From Planctomycetota bacterium (lineage in GTDB: Bacteria > Planctomycetota > GCA-2746535), in the NCBI GenBank assembly GCA_002746535.1, contig NVWA01000038.1, positions 1,730 to 37,034 of the forward strand: a stretch of DNA of 35,305 bases, in the 5' to 3' direction. The position numbers and the translations under genes are program-made. The notes below the pieces were generated by a model. The model saw nothing but the letters and a program-made list of their open reading frames with translations. It had not been told where the DNA came from and ran no database searches. Every line of letters starts with the position of its first letter. Within the stretch, counting starts at the first letter, position 1. Shown here one piece after another: positions 8,348 through 15,523 of the stretch.

Positions 8348-8701
8348 CTAAAAATGATTGGCCCACTCATCTTCTTTAAAACCAACGATGCCAAAATCTT
8401 TATCAATTAAAAATGGGCGCTTAACTAATTTTCCATTTCCAGATAAGAGCTTAAGGGCATCATCTTTTTTGATCGTTTTAATTTTATCTTTCATTTTTAG
8501 TTCTCTATATTGCACACCACTAGTATTGAATAATCGCTTAATATCACCATCATAAAACTTAAGCATTTTTTTTAGTTCTGCAACTGAAGGAGCTTGCTCC
8601 GTAATATCAAGAGCTTTATAATCAACTCCTTTGTCATCTAAATATTTCAATGCTTTGCGACATGTACTACATCTATTATATTCATATACTTTCATACCCA
8701 T
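8348..8701 (-). CDS. ArsC/Spx-family thioredoxin-fold protein
   Basis: About 117 residues starting at the ATG at 8701. A TTG at 8707 and a second ATG at 8695 are also in frame; the family usually starts at the MKVYEY segment, favouring 8701 or 8695. The protein has the thioredoxin-like N-terminus with CSTC (C11 and C14), then LFNTSGVQYREL and VKRPFLID, which match the ArsC/Spx/YffB family. The CxxC form is like Spx and YffB, whereas classical ArsC has one N-terminal Cys. It is more likely a general thiol reductase or Spx-like regulator than a dedicated arsenate reductase, and no ars genes are near. It is the last gene of a minus-strand run, 27 bases after the aminotransferase. Confidence 0.88.
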   Translation of the reverse strand: MGMKVYEYNRCSTCRKALKYLDDKGVDYKALDITEQAPSVAELKKMLKFYDGDIKRLFNTSGVQYRELKMKDKIKTIKKDDALKLLSGNGKLVKRPFLIDKDFGIVGFKEDEWANHF

Positions 8702-8728
8702 GTTCAACTTTCAAAAATAAAAGGTTAG

Positions 8729-10042
8729 TTACTTAGATAAATCCTTAGCAGCCTTAAAAATACAATCAAACACATCTTCAATTTGATCAACATTTAAACA
8801 ACTAAAAGCGACTCTTAAATCTGTTGGGCCCAAAGCAATTGTTCCTACGCCATAATCATTTAATACTTTTAATCTTAGTTCATTAGCTTTTAAGTTTTTT
8901 AATTTTAAACACATAAAATAACCCGCATTAAAGGGGTAATAAGTCCACTCTTCATTAAATTCCTCTTTAGCATCTAAGACTCTTTTTGTTTCTATGGCAC
9001 GCGCTTTCATAGTATTGATTTTTTCATTTTTTTGCTTTTCAAAATCACTATGCTTCAGAGCCTTTAAAACTAAATTCTGAGACAAGTTTGAAATGTTGGA
9101 AACAGTCGCTCTAATACAACCACTGACCTTTTGCTCCAATGATTTATATAAACCTGAGAGGTCTTCATTTGATTTTGTAGAAAAAGTGATAAAACCAACT
9201 CTTAAACCCCAAACAAATTCTTCTTTTGTGGCACCGTCTACTTTAATCGCCAATACGTTTTCATCCAAGTTAGCTATATGACCGAATAAACTTTCTTCTA
9301 ACATATTATCTTCGAAGAATAAGCTAAAATAAGCATCGTCAGTTACCGCAACAATTTTTCCGAAACTTGATGCTTCTTTAATAGCATCGGCAATGAGTGG
9401 AGCTTCATCTTTATACAAAGAATACCCTGTCGGATTATTCGGAAAATTCAATATCGTAACAACTTTTCCTTTTTCTTTCAAAGCTGCAATTAAAGTCTCT
9501 TTAAACCCGTCAACATTAAATCTTCCCGCATCATTGTATAAATCATATGTTGCGAATTCCGCTCCAAGCTTAGTACTGTACAACAACTCATAGTTTTCCC
9601 AGAAATGCCCTGGCACTACAATTTTATCTCCTCTATCGAGGAATAACTCTCCAACAATTGATAAACCATGTGTCAAAGCATTTGTAACTAATGGCTGGCT
9701 GGTTTGATGATCCCCTAAGGTTGGGTTTTCTTTTCTCATTTTATCAAACCAGGCTTCACGTAATGCAGGCACACCACTTGACGGAGCATAGGTAAAAATT
9801 TCTCCAGGTGATAAATCAGGAATCATATCTTTGATACATCCTAAATGCATGGCGGCACCATTTTCAGTGGCTATGCCTATAGTCGCATTATATTTATGTG
9901 CTTTTTTCTTAGCTTCACCAGCTTGAGCCATAATTCCTAAAGACGGAAAATAACTATTCTTCCCATAATCAGATAACATTTCCAACACATTACTATTTAC
10001 TTTTGCAATACTTGCATTTAACTCTTCAGCACTAGGGTGCAT
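8729..10042 (-). CDS. PLP-dependent class I/II aminotransferase
   Basis: A 437-residue fold-type-I aminotransferase. The substrate and cofactor motif NFPNNPTGYS (199-208) is present, with the PLP-binding aspartate and tyrosine in TDDAYFSLFF (about 234-243). The Schiff-base lysine is most likely K273 in DGATKEEFVWGLRVGF, with the phosphate-binding arginine at R281. It would transfer amino groups between an amino acid and 2-oxoglutarate or another keto acid. The N-terminal segment before residue 50 is longer than in aspartate aminotransferases. The exact amino acid cannot be told. The gene is third in a four-gene minus-strand run, 20 bases after the secreted zinc-finger protein. Confidence 0.9.
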   Translation of the reverse strand: MHPSAEELNASIAKVNSNVLEMLSDYGKNSYFPSLGIMAQAGEAKKKAHKYNATIGIATENGAAMHLGCIKDMIPDLSPGEIFTYAPSSGVPALREAWFDKMRKENPTLGDHQTSQPLVTNALTHGLSIVGELFLDRGDKIVVPGHFWENYELLYSTKLGAEFATYDLYNDAGRFNVDGFKETLIAALKEKGKVVTILNFPNNPTGYSLYKDEAPLIADAIKEASSFGKIVAVTDDAYFSLFFEDNMLEESLFGHIANLDENVLAIKVDGATKEEFVWGLRVGFITFSTKSNEDLSGLYKSLEQKVSGCIRATVSNISNLSQNLVLKALKHSDFEKQKNEKINTMKARAIETKRVLDAKEEFNEEWTYYPFNAGYFMCLKLKNLKANELRLKVLNDYGVGTIALGPTDLRVAFSCLNVDQIEDVFDCIFKAAKDLSK

Positions 10043-10062
10043 ATTACTTTCTCCAACAAAAA

Positions 10063-11250
10063 TTATTCATATTTTAAACTATATTGTTTTTTCATCCCTC
10101 TACAATCAGGACAAACTTGTTTTTTCTTTTTACTTGAACTGTCATCACCACCACCAATTTCAGTAGATGTTTTCTTTTTATTTTTTGTACTTTTCTTCTT
10201 TTGTTTTTTATTAAGGACACCATTACCCTTACATTTACTACATTGTTTTGGTACAAGTCTTGTAATCGGAAATATTTTTGAAATAAAGTGAGCTAATAAA
10301 ATATTTTCTTTTTCTCTAGAAGACAAATCATCCCACCATTTTTTTTCTTTAGGGAAACTTGGCGTCTTAACTTTACCCTTACCACTAATAAATAAAAAAC
10401 TAGTTTTCCCAAGACTAATAGATCGTTTTGAACGATGACCAATAAAAGATCCATTATATTTACCGTCTTCAAGAATCCCTCCCGTTATTCTTTTTTTCCA
10501 AAGCATTTCAGCCTGATCAAGAGTTAATCCAAAATCACCTGACGTTATTTCAAGCATTTTCTCATGTAATTTAACGCCAGCATTACCCAATAGTTTTTGC
10601 TTTTTTACAGTACCTGAGACAACTCTAATGCTGATTTTTTCACTAGAAACCACAAGCTCTTTCTTAACATTCATCGTTTGATTTTTTGCTCTTAGAACAT
10701 AAAGCAAATCTGTCTCTCGACTCAATTCACCTTTTAAAACTGAACCATCTTTTAATGTTAACCTGTGGCCTTCCTTCTTATCTGTCAAATGCCCTTTTGA
10801 TAAGTCTCGTATACTGGTCTTCAAATTTCTCAAATAAGAATCATAAAACAAACGCGCAATAAATCTAAAATTGTAAGCCGGCTTTTCACTGATAACCTTT
10901 TTAGAATCTTTAACTTGTTCTTTCTCTTTATTTTCTAAATCAACCTTCTTATTGTCTTTTTTAATGTCTTCTTTTTTTTCCTTAATATCCTTTTTTTCTT
11001 TGGACTCCGTTTGTGACGATGCTTTTCCAATCCCATATTTTTTCTTTAATTTCTTTTTAGTATCAAGAGCAATATCTTCCCATTTAAATTCAATGACAGA
11101 ATCTAATTCAGTAACTCTCATTTTCACACCCTTATCAGAAACTTTAACAATAGTACCTGACATAAAACTACCATTGGTTAGTTTTATTTTATCTTCACTA
11201 AATAAGAGGCACGACATCATGCAAAATATTAAAATTAATTTCATTTTCAT
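10063..11250 (-). CDS. Exported lysine-rich protein with paired CxxC zinc-finger-like ends
   Basis: A 395-residue protein. Residues 1-18 form a signal peptide (MKMKLILIFCMMSCLLF); Cys14 could be a weak lipobox. Two small beta modules follow, at about 22-60 (KLTNGSFMSGTIVKV) and about 163-200 (TLKDGSVLKGEL), sharing an L-x-(N/D)-G-S-x-x-x-G pattern. Between them is a Lys/Glu-rich probable coiled coil (65-122). Near the C-terminus two DnaJ-like knuckles, CSKCKGNG (337-344) and CPDCRG (380-385), are separated by a Lys/Ser-rich loop. The four cysteines could bind zinc, which is unusual in an exported protein. Function is unknown. It is 9 bases downstream of the RNase HII-like gene and 20 bases upstream of the aminotransferase. 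Confidence 0.8.
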   Translation of the reverse strand: MKMKLILIFCMMSCLLFSEDKIKLTNGSFMSGTIVKVSDKGVKMRVTELDSVIEFKWEDIALDTKKKLKKKYGIGKASSQTESKEKKDIKEKKEDIKKDNKKVDLENKEKEQVKDSKKVISEKPAYNFRFIARLFYDSYLRNLKTSIRDLSKGHLTDKKEGHRLTLKDGSVLKGELSRETDLLYVLRAKNQTMNVKKELVVSSEKISIRVVSGTVKKQKLLGNAGVKLHEKMLEITSGDFGLTLDQAEMLWKKRITGGILEDGKYNGSFIGHRSKRSISLGKTSFLFISGKGKVKTPSFPKEKKWWDDLSSREKENILLAHFISKIFPITRLVPKQCSKCKGNGVLNKKQKKKSTKNKKKTSTEIGGGDDSSSKKKKQVCPDCRGMKKQYSLKYE

Positions 11251-11259
11251 AATAAGTTC

Positions 11260-12162
11260 CTATCTGCTTCTAATAATAAAATTAATGGGCATTGAGTCTT
11301 GTTCAAAATACTCACTCATCACTTCAATAAACCTTTTAGCATCCTCAGGATATCCTGCGGTAGGTTTGACGTCATTATACGTTAACCAATAAGAATTAAA
11401 AGAAGCCATGAACTGTTCTCTCAACCATTTTGCCAATATTGAACCACAGGCAATTAACGAAAAGCGATCTTCGCCCTTTTTGTAAAACCCTATTTTGATA
11501 TCACGATTCTCCTCTGAAATCATGTAAATACTCTCATCTGAGGACTCTCTCAATATTTGAATTCCTACAAATGGAAACAAATCATTGAGGAAATCCTCAT
11601 AAAAGTTTCTTCCGCCCTGTTTGTCAACCTGGATCTCAATATTCTCAATTGGAAAACGATTTAAAATTGACAGAATTATTTCCCCGATTTTCATCATTGA
11701 AACAGCACTTTTATTTACACCTCTATCAAATTCTTTATTCAATTCACCTTCAAAGCTAGCTGTAAAACCGCAAAAGCCATCAAATTGATCTTTACGCTCT
11801 AGAACTGAAAGTTGAGCAAATGAATGCTTCAAACACTTTTCATAATAGGAGTACATGCTAATTTCACCAAAACTATTTAACGGATACAAGTTCCAGAGAT
11901 CAGATAGTGTTTGATATTCAGATGTTTGTTGAGAAAGAGACAGCACTTCATTCAATGCTTGGTGCAATTTCTTTTTTTTATTAACACCTTGATAAATCTT
12001 TTTACTATCGCCAATATTCAGCTTATATTTTTTTATAAGTTGATCAAACCGACTTAATACATTTGATCCTTCAGTTTGAATCAAACCTGTCCAACCATAA
12101 CACAGTGGACCCAGCGTCGGACCTAATCCCGCTTCATCAATTCCAAAAATAATTTTATTCAT
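11260..12162 (-). CDS. Divergent RNase HII-like protein
   Basis: A 300-residue protein with the RNase HII layout: IDEAGLGPTLGPL (8-20, acidic pair D9/E10), GDSKKIY (51-57), VDKQGG with D180, and KKGEDRFSLIACGSILAKWLRE (228-249; motif given in pieces: KKGEDRF, then ACGSILAKW). True RNase HII cuts the RNA strand of RNA/DNA hybrids and single ribonucleotides in DNA. Two departures stand out. The GRG triad that reads the ribose 2'-OH is GLG here (12-14), and the fourth acidic residue aligns with E231, followed by D232. The protein is also about 60-100 residues longer than usual because of an insert at about 70-145. I infer a nuclease of the family with altered substrate recognition. It heads a four-gene minus-strand run. 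Confidence 0.8.
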   Translation of the reverse strand: MNKIIFGIDEAGLGPTLGPLCYGWTGLIQTEGSNVLSRFDQLIKKYKLNIGDSKKIYQGVNKKKKLHQALNEVLSLSQQTSEYQTLSDLWNLYPLNSFGEISMYSYYEKCLKHSFAQLSVLERKDQFDGFCGFTASFEGELNKEFDRGVNKSAVSMMKIGEIILSILNRFPIENIEIQVDKQGGRNFYEDFLNDLFPFVGIQILRESSDESIYMISEENRDIKIGFYKKGEDRFSLIACGSILAKWLREQFMASFNSYWLTYNDVKPTAGYPEDAKRFIEVMSEYFEQDSMPINFIIRSR

Positions 12163-12193
12163 AAAGTAATGACTCTTAAAAAAAATGAGATTA

Positions 12194-12217
12194 TAGAAAT
12201 TTCACAATAAATTTCTA
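12194..12217. promoter_or_regulatory. Perfect 9-bp inverted repeat between divergent genes
   Basis: TAGAAATTT and AAATTTCTA flank the spacer CACAAT. The element lies in the 132-base gap between the RNase HII-like gene (minus) and rsmA (plus), a good place for a shared operator. It has no T-run and no gene ends here, so a terminator is unlikely. The regulator is unknown. Confidence 0.35.
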
Positions 12218-12294
12218 ATTCATTATTTTGAAGATAAAAAGATAGGTAAAAATAACTTTCTTATTAAAATAAATTCCAAAAAAAATATCGCAAT

Positions 12295-13152
12295 ATGACA
12301 TCAAATTTTGATCATATCTCTGTTTTAAGAGACTATTTTAATTCTAAAAATTTTCACCCCAAGAAACATTTTGGTCAAAATTTTTTGGTAGATAAAAACT
12401 ATATTCCACTAATGATCAAAGCTGCCAACCTAAAATCTACTGATGTAGTTTTAGAAGTTGGCCCAGGTGGAGGCATTTTAACGAGAGCTCTAATCAAGAC
12501 TGGTTGCCAAACTGTTAGTGTCGAAATAGATAATGGATTGGTTGATATGGCGGATGATTTGATAGGCCAACATGATAATTGGCAATTAGTTCACTCCGAT
12601 GTTATGGAGAAAAAGAGCCAATTAAATAAAACTGTTTTAGAAGCCTTAAATTTAAAAGAAGATGAGAACTTAGTCTGCATCGCTAATCTTCCTTATGCAA
12701 TTATCACCCCTTTTCTGATTACATTAATCCAAACTATTCCTCAATTAACTAATATTACCGTGCTGATTCAAGCTGAAATTGGTGAGAAGATATGCAGTAA
12801 ACCCAATACCAAAATTTATGGTATCTTATCCGTTATTATAAACACCTGGGGCAAACCAACGATTATCAAAAAAGTATCGCCTCAAGCTTTCTGGCCCCAG
12901 CCAAAAGTCACATCCAGTATCGTTTCAATTACTAAATCACAAAAATCATTGGATATTGATTACACAGCCTTTGGAAACTTTGTAAAAGAAATGTTTATTC
13001 ACAGAAGAAAAAAAATCACCCAGAACTTAAAAACATTCTGCCCAGATCCAATTACATTTTTAGAAAGTTTGGACCTACATGTTGATTCTAGGCCAGAAAA
13101 TATCTCACCAGAGAAATGGCTAGAGATTTTTCAAAATTTGAAATTACAGTGA
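12295..13152 (+). CDS. rsmA: 16S rRNA adenine(1518/1519) N6-dimethyltransferase RsmA
   Basis: A 285-residue SAM-dependent methyltransferase, normal length for RsmA/KsgA. It dimethylates two adjacent adenines in the terminal hairpin of 16S rRNA late in small-subunit assembly. Diagnostic motifs are KKHFGQNFLVD (23-33), the SAM-binding VLEVGPGGGILT (52-63), VSVEID (E77) and the catalytic NLPYAI (131-136, close to the family's NLPY-N/Y-I). The C-terminal half carries the usual QAEIGEKI and QPKVTSSIV segments. Its stop codon is 2 bases from the stop of engB on the other strand, so the two genes converge with no room for a terminator. Confidence 0.97.
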   Translation: MTSNFDHISVLRDYFNSKNFHPKKHFGQNFLVDKNYIPLMIKAANLKSTDVVLEVGPGGGILTRALIKTGCQTVSVEIDNGLVDMADDLIGQHDNWQLVHSDVMEKKSQLNKTVLEALNLKEDENLVCIANLPYAIITPFLITLIQTIPQLTNITVLIQAEIGEKICSKPNTKIYGILSVIINTWGKPTIIKKVSPQAFWPQPKVTSSIVSITKSQKSLDIDYTAFGNFVKEMFIHRRKKITQNLKTFCPDPITFLESLDLHVDSRPENISPEKWLEIFQNLKLQ

Positions 13153-13154
13153 AT

Positions 13155-13748
13155 CTATTCTTCTGAAAACGCCTGATTAATCAATTTACTTAATTCAGGT
13201 CTTCCTTTATTTGAGTGTACCGAATAACTTACGTTCATACAAGTATGCAAATCAAACGCTTCAAAAATCTTTTTTTTATTTTTAGCTATCTCATTTTTCT
13301 TGGGCTTGTCCATTTTGGTAAATAATAAAATCATGGGCAATTCTCTATCTAGAATCAAATCAAACATTTTAAAATCATTCTCATCGGGGACCCTTCTAAT
13401 GTCGACCAAAAACAAAACCAATTGCAATTCTTCTCTAAATTTCAAGTATTCGACCATGGTCTGATTCCAATCAGCCTTCATTGTTTTTGAAACTGATGCC
13501 CAACCATATCCCGGTAAATCCACCAACACTATCTTATTGTGAATGTTAAAAAAGAAAAATTGCCTCGTTCGGCCCGGTTTACTACTTGTCATTGTAAGAT
13601 TAGGAGTTTTAAGAAAATGATTCACAAAAGAGGATTTACCAACATTAGACTTACCAATTATGGCAATTTCTGGCATCTGATGAATAGGAAAATTAGCAAA
13701 TTTAGCTGATTTTCGCATTAATTTAGGATTGGTGAATTCTACTTGCAT
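13155..13748 (-). CDS. engB: Ribosome biogenesis GTP-binding protein EngB (YsxC/YihA)
   Basis: A 197-residue TRAFAC GTPase of standard length for EngB, an essential factor in 50S subunit assembly. The G motifs are clear: G1 GKSNVGKS (32-39), G2 region SSKPGRTRQ (55-63), G3 DLPGYGWA (77-84), G4 TKMDK (144-148) and a G5-like SYSVHSNKG near the C-terminus. GRTRQ and PGYG are hallmarks that separate EngB from Era and Der. It points away from the 500-residue orphan gene and shares a 177-base intergenic region with it. Confidence 0.97.
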   Translation of the reverse strand: MQVEFTNPKLMRKSAKFANFPIHQMPEIAIIGKSNVGKSSFVNHFLKTPNLTMTSSKPGRTRQFFFFNIHNKIVLVDLPGYGWASVSKTMKADWNQTMVEYLKFREELQLVLFLVDIRRVPDENDFKMFDLILDRELPMILLFTKMDKPKKNEIAKNKKKIFEAFDLHTCMNVSYSVHSNKGRPELSKLINQAFSEE

Positions 13749-13842
13749 CTTTTACAACTTCTTCTCTAATAATTTGAAATCAAACACGTTAGGTCCTAAT
13801 TAAAAGGCAATTTAACATTATTTCGCCAAATAAAAAGGGCAT

Positions 13843-13870
13843 TTGTTAAAAATGTTTTTTTTGATAGAAT
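13843..13870 (+). promoter_or_regulatory. Probable sigma-70-type promoter of the 13926 gene
   Basis: TTGTTA at 13843-13848 and TAGAAT at 13865-13870 are spaced by 16 bases and sit about 55 bases before the start codon. The -10 box matches TATAAT at five of six positions and the -35 box at four of six. A clean ribosome site (AAGGA) follows before the ATG at 13926. Confidence 0.45.
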
Positions 13871-13925
13871 TCTCGGATTTTTCAAAGCTATCAAAACTAG
13901 CATAAAATATAAGGACACTGAAAAA

Positions 13926-15428
13926 ATGGATCCAGATTTTCCAAATGCAGCTACCATTACTCCAAACGTAAATCATATTATTCCAGAACAAGAACCAGAA
14001 CCAGAAACTCCAAAAGATTACCTAGAAATAGGCAGTAAAACTTTTGAAATTCCATTCAATGACAACGAAAATCATCATGAAATAATTTTTGATTTAGACA
14101 CCTATTTAAGTTTTACTCCAGATGAATTAAAATTGTCATTCAAAAGATGGTATGACCAGAAATTCATGACAATTCTAAGAGCATTCAATGAATTACAAGG
14201 AACAGCCATTCAAGCTGACCAAGTCTTACCGATCATGTTTGAAAAATTAATGGATTACGACAGTAATCAAATAGATTTATTTAATGAAGTGATTGAAAAT
14301 TTAGGTTATTCATTAACTGATAAATTAAAAGATGAGGTGATTGAATATGCCCCTTATATCAGTTTGCTCACAGTACTTGTTAATACTAAAAAAGGAGATT
14401 ATGTATCTAGCGCTCGAAATCTTGATTTGATTTACAAAGATTGTGTGGAAAAAAAGATTGAATTATCTAAAGCAAAAGTGCAAGACAAATATCCGAAATT
14501 ATACGAATGTAAAAATTATAAAAATTTTATTCAAAAAGAAGCTCAGGTTTTGAATGTCATTACTTATGCCTCTCAAGAGATAAAACTTCATGAAGGCTTA
14601 CGCTTAATAAACTCCTCTACATTTATAGATGTTTACGATAGTCAAGAGCAAGCCAACAACTCAACTTTCAAAGCATTTTCACAAAAAATGGCAAATCAAT
14701 TGAAACGTTCGGTAACTATGATCGTGAATAAGAACATTGCCAATGTTGCTACAAAATCATATTTTGAGTTTCTTCGAAAAGTCGACGGAAGCCAAACTTC
14801 ATTGGACGATATGGTTAAAGAAATTATTTGTCAAAGAATGGCTACTAAATTGACCTTTGATGATGCCAGCAAAGCCGAAAGCAAAACATCCAAAGTGATT
14901 GAAAAATTCATTGAAAAGGATAAAGAAGTAGTCACATTGATTTCAACTTTCTTTGATCAAATTGCTATTACGAGTGAGCTACTAAAAACAATTGGAAGTT
15001 ATAAATCAGATATCCACAAACAAAGTTATGTTGGTTTATTAAACGGCCTACTAAATATAAATACCGGGAAGTTTTTTAAATATGTAACTTCAATTGATAT
15101 TGATAACTTTTCTGTTTTATCAGAATTTCTAGATCAAATGTCTAACCAATTTACTTTATTGCAAAGCGAATCTGATGTTATTCAAAATGCAATATATCAG
15201 GCAAATCAATTAAAACGAGTCGTTGATAACCACTCTACCAATGATGGCTTTTGCCAGTATTTCAAACAAACGGTAGAACCGAATATACCTTTTTTAATGC
15301 ACTTTCATAAATCCATTTTCAATTGCTTTAATCAACCTGAAAATGAAACATTAATGCAAGTGCAAAAACTTCGGGATGAATTAACTGGCCTAGTAAAAGC
15401 CTTTAAAGAAATTGAAAAATCTGCTTAA
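13926..15428 (+). CDS. Helical cytoplasmic protein of unknown function, 500 residues
   Basis: I do not recognise a family. There is no signal peptide or membrane segment. Residues 1-35 are a disordered acidic lead rich in Pro and Glu (EQEPEPETPK); the rest looks all-helical with many heptad-like stretches, for instance LLTVLVNTKKGDY and the C-terminal LRDELTGLVKAFKEIEKSA. No nucleotide-binding or catalytic motif is visible. The gene has its own promoter-like boxes, an AAGGA ribosome site 10 bases before the ATG, and a hairpin terminator right after the stop, so it is a single-gene unit. A structural, scaffold or cytoskeleton-associated role is possible, but that is a guess. Confidence 0.75.
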   Translation: MDPDFPNAATITPNVNHIIPEQEPEPETPKDYLEIGSKTFEIPFNDNENHHEIIFDLDTYLSFTPDELKLSFKRWYDQKFMTILRAFNELQGTAIQADQVLPIMFEKLMDYDSNQIDLFNEVIENLGYSLTDKLKDEVIEYAPYISLLTVLVNTKKGDYVSSARNLDLIYKDCVEKKIELSKAKVQDKYPKLYECKNYKNFIQKEAQVLNVITYASQEIKLHEGLRLINSSTFIDVYDSQEQANNSTFKAFSQKMANQLKRSVTMIVNKNIANVATKSYFEFLRKVDGSQTSLDDMVKEIICQRMATKLTFDDASKAESKTSKVIEKFIEKDKEVVTLISTFFDQIAITSELLKTIGSYKSDIHKQSYVGLLNGLLNINTGKFFKYVTSIDIDNFSVLSEFLDQMSNQFTLLQSESDVIQNAIYQANQLKRVVDNHSTNDGFCQYFKQTVEPNIPFLMHFHKSIFNCFNQPENETLMQVQKLRDELTGLVKAFKEIEKSA

Positions 15429-15429
15429 G

Positions 15430-15452
15430 AGACATTTATTTAAATGTCTTTT
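15430..15452 (+). terminator. Rho-independent terminator after the 500-residue orphan gene
   Basis: AGACATTTA (15430-15438) pairs perfectly with TAAATGTCT (15441-15449) across two bases, or as an 8-bp stem with a 4-base loop. A short T-run follows. It begins one base after the TAA of the upstream gene. Confidence 0.75.
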
Positions 15453-15523
15453 ACCATTTTTTAATTCAACACAAATTTAGACCTAAAATTTAAGAAAAAT
15501 ATGATTTCAACAAGGATTCTCTT

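Noticed and set aside
8348..8701. Dedicated arsenate reductase
   Set aside because: CxxC and the lack of neighbouring ars genes fit the wider Spx/YffB group better.
10952..11392. 146-residue plus-strand frame rich in Ser and Phe
   Set aside because: It is the complement of the Lys/Glu-rich coiled coil of the exported protein, which produces a long open frame by composition alone.
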